Source: Gammaproteobacteria bacterium (lineage in GTDB: Bacteria > Pseudomonadota > Gammaproteobacteria > UBA6429 > Thiohalophilaceae). Taken from it: a DNA stretch of 7,341 nucleotides. The notes under the pieces are model-generated. The model did no database searches and had not been told where the DNA came from. It was given only the letters and a program-made list of their open reading frames with translations. Location: assembly GCA_029882235.1 (NCBI GenBank), contig JAOULB010000101.1, forward strand, positions 1 to 7,341, in the 5' to 3' direction. Within the stretch, counting starts at the first letter, position 1; each line of letters starts with the position of its first letter. Both the position numbers and the translations under genes were made by a program. Below, piece by piece: positions 5,571 through 7,341 of the stretch.

Positions 5571-6413
5571 ATGAAAAGACGATCATTCCTTAAAACTCTT
5601 CCCTTGGGCATGTTGGCCGCGACTTCGCTCTCGCCATTAGAGCTTGTGCTTGCCACTACAAATGAGCATTCAGATGGTGAAAAGCTGGATGAACATGTTA
5701 AAGATAACCTGCAAAAAATACGCGATTTTGACAAAGATTTTGCGGATGATATTTATCTTGATGCCGATAAATTTGCTCTTTTAAAGTCGACGGCAGACAG
5801 ACTAGTGCGAGTTCAACGATTGGTTGGTTATGCGAATTTTAGTTTGCTAAGTCTGGATGATGCGATTCGTTATGCAAAATATTATTCTAAAGTCGGAAAC
5901 TTTACTCGTGCGGAGCTGGACTTTATTGAGTCCATCTTTTTTGAAGATGCCGAACGCTATGGTTTTTTTGGCAATAAAGTGATTACTGATCTAACTGCGC
6001 GTATATCAAACCGTGAAACAGTAAAGCTACCACGCACTGGGCATTATCTGTTCAAGGGTGAACCATTGAAAATGTACAATAAAATTCGCAAGGATGTCGG
6101 TCCAAGTGTTGTACTAACCTCAGGAATACGCGGTGTTGTGAAACAAATTCATTTATTTCTCGCCAAGGCAATGAAAACCAACGGTAACTTATCGCAGGCC
6201 TCACGCTCGTTGGCCCCTCCTGGGCACTCTTATCACGGCGTTGGTGACTTTGATGTAGGTAAAGCTGGTTTTGGTGCAAGTAATTTCACCTCGGCATTTT
6301 CACAAACGGAAGAATATAAACGCCTGCACGATCTGGGTTATGTGCTTATTCGATACACCGAGACAAACCCATATGGGGTTCGATTTGAACCCTGGCATAT
6401 CAAGGTTGTTTGA
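5571..6413 (+). CDS. Tat-exported M15 family (VanY/LdcB-like) peptidoglycan carboxypeptidase
   Basis: The predicted enzyme removes a terminal D-amino acid from peptidoglycan stem peptides in the periplasm (D,D- or L,D-carboxypeptidase; sequence alone does not tell which). The first 28 residues are a twin-arginine signal: KRRSFLK, a hydrophobic stretch, and LVLA before a probable cleavage site. Residues 45-150 are helical and not assigned. The M15 core starts near residue 160: LTSGIRG with Q192 as in VanY; SYHGVGDFD (220-228) supplying the first zinc His (H222) and an Asp (D226 or D228); and EPWH (273-276) supplying the catalytic Glu273 and zinc His276. The usual motif SxHxxGxAxD places Asp seven residues after His, whereas here it is four or six. 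The 280-residue length suits the family. The start ATG has only a weak AAG-type ribosome site. Its stop is 3 bases before the Csd4-like start, so the two are surely co-transcribed. Confidence 0.88.
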   Translation: MKRRSFLKTLPLGMLAATSLSPLELVLATTNEHSDGEKLDEHVKDNLQKIRDFDKDFADDIYLDADKFALLKSTADRLVRVQRLVGYANFSLLSLDDAIRYAKYYSKVGNFTRAELDFIESIFFEDAERYGFFGNKVITDLTARISNRETVKLPRTGHYLFKGEPLKMYNKIRKDVGPSVVLTSGIRGVVKQIHLFLAKAMKTNGNLSQASRSLAPPGHSYHGVGDFDVGKAGFGASNFTSAFSQTEEYKRLHDLGYVLIRYTETNPYGVRFEPWHIKVV

Positions 6414-6416
6414 TTC

Positions 6417-7341
6417 ATGATTAAAACCGTCTTTATACTATTACTATCCATATCTCAGTTTCTAAATGTTGCCCAGGCGGGTCGGGCAAATGAGCTTGAT
6501 TTTTCCTTGCACAAACTTGAATCGGGTGTACCCGGGCCAACCCTGCTGGTTATTGGTGGCATACAGGGCGATGAGCCTGGTGGGTTTACTGCAGCTTCAT
6601 TACTGGTTACAGATTACAAAATTACCAAAGGGAACGTCTGGATAGTTCCTAATCTTAATTTTCTCAGCATCATTAAACGTTCTCGTGGCGTGCATGGTGA
6701 TATGAATCGAAAATTTTCCCGCCTGGCTAAAGCCGATCCTGAATATCAGGCAGTGAATAAAATCAAATCCATTATTCTTGATACGCAGGTCGATATTATT
6801 CTGAATCTGCATGATGGTAGCGGTTTTTATAATCCAGTTTATATCGATAAACAACGTAACCCCAGACGCTGGGGACAGAGCGTAATTATTGATCAGGAAG
6901 AAATTGATGCAGATAAATATAGAAATCTCGATGCCATAGCGCAAAGAGTATGTAAAAACATAAATACAAATTTAAAAAACAATAAGACCCATTTCTATGT
7001 CAAAAATACACAGACACGACATGGTAATGTTGAAATGGAAAAAACCCTGACCTATTTTGCGATTCGTAATGGTAAGTCAGCGTTTGGTGTCGAGGCGAGT
7101 AAAAGCTTTCTGACTCATCAACGGGCGTTTTATCACCTGCTTGCCGTCGAGTCGATGATGAAGGATCTAGGGGTAGAATTTGAGAGAAAACTCCCATTGA
7201 CACAGCAAGCCCTGAAAAAACGCATTGATAATAATGTAAAGTTGGCGTTGTATGAAAACAAAATCTTTCTAGATATGGCTGATGCAAGAAAAAAACTTTC
7301 CTACATCCCTATGAAAAAAGGCGAGCAAGTCCATTATTCAG
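6417..7341 (+). CDS. csd4: Csd4/Pgp1-like peptidoglycan D,L-carboxypeptidase (M14), 3'-truncated by window edge
   Basis: 308 codons are present and the frame is open at the right edge; H. pylori Csd4 is about 440 residues, so roughly 130 are missing. Residues 1-21 form a Sec signal peptide ending AQA. The catalytic domain carries the unusual zinc set of Csd4: Gln50 and Glu53 in VIGGIQGDEPGG, and His132 in LNLHDGSGFY. Glu226 in GVEASKS is the catalytic base candidate. The spacings Gln-Glu-His-Glu equal those I recall for Csd4 (46, 49, 128, 222) with a constant offset of 4, and R90 falls on the Csd4 substrate arginine. Further matches are GDMNRKF, NPRRWGQSVIIDQ and YFAIRNGKSAF. Csd4 and Campylobacter Pgp1 trim muramyl tripeptide to dipeptide and set helical cell shape. 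AAGG at 6402-6405 lies 11 bases before the start, and translation is probably coupled to the M15 gene. Confidence 0.92.
   Translation, partial: MIKTVFILLLSISQFLNVAQAGRANELDFSLHKLESGVPGPTLLVIGGIQGDEPGGFTAASLLVTDYKITKGNVWIVPNLNFLSIIKRSRGVHGDMNRKFSRLAKADPEYQAVNKIKSIILDTQVDIILNLHDGSGFYNPVYIDKQRNPRRWGQSVIIDQEEIDADKYRNLDAIAQRVCKNINTNLKNNKTHFYVKNTQTRHGNVEMEKTLTYFAIRNGKSAFGVEASKSFLTHQRAFYHLLAVESMMKDLGVEFERKLPLTQQALKKRIDNNVKLALYENKIFLDMADARKKLSYIPMKKGEQVHYS

Noticed and set aside
6564..6575. Csd4-like protein as an inactive enzyme because the zinc His is Gln
   Set aside because: Csd4 itself uses Gln at this position and is active; all other catalytic positions match.
6600..7287. - strand frames of 114 and 95 codons at 6600-6944 and 7000-7287
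   Set aside because: Both lie opposite the Csd4-like gene, whose + strand frame is strongly conserved; they are shadows.

Overview
The window reads as chromosomal DNA of a gammaproteobacterium with moderate to low GC. The best evidence is the first gene, a close match to E. coli-type YgiQ, together with a CspD-like cold-shock protein and the general style of the other proteins. I cannot place it at genus level. There are no tRNAs, rRNAs, CRISPR arrays, insertion sequences or phage genes. All real genes are on the + strand except one large gene on the - strand.

Layout. (1) 1-1562: the 3' two thirds of ygiQ, a radical SAM protein, cut by the left window edge. (2) 1610-2317: a 235-residue cytoplasmic protein that I do not recognise, with no visible ribosome binding site and a TATAAT directly against its ATG. 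(3) 2318-2641: a 324-base gap with a 10-bp inverted repeat and a probable promoter and leader for the next gene. (4) 2648-2851: a small cold-shock-domain protein. (5) 3062-3481 and 3533-3823: a single-domain PilZ protein with intact c-di-GMP motifs, followed by a 96-residue protein whose C-terminal half looks PC4/YdbC-like; probably one operon. (6) 3840-5318 (-): a 492-residue fusion of a MerR-like helix-turn-helix, a coiled coil, a plant-type [2Fe-2S] ferredoxin domain and an FNR-like flavin/NAD module. It converges on the PilZ pair with only 16 bases between stop codons. (7) 5319-5570: a divergent intergenic region with a dyad and a promoter-like element. (8) 5571-6413 and 6417-7341 (cut by the right edge): a Tat-exported M15 carboxypeptidase and a Sec-exported Csd4/Pgp1-type peptidoglycan D,L-carboxypeptidase, separated by 3 bases.

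How the genes may work together. The last two form a coherent periplasmic module. The M15 enzyme would remove the terminal D-amino acid of the peptidoglycan stem peptide, and the Csd4-like enzyme would then trim tripeptide to dipeptide. In Helicobacter and Campylobacter this last step sets helical cell shape. The PilZ protein links the neighbourhood to c-di-GMP signalling. The HTH-ferredoxin-reductase fusion is divergent to the wall-trimming pair and is architecturally a candidate redox-responsive DNA-binding protein. That it controls its neighbours is inference only.

The items most worth a second look are this fusion, whose reductase signature motifs are all altered, and the paired M15/Csd4-like carboxypeptidases outside the Epsilonproteobacteria (Campylobacterota).
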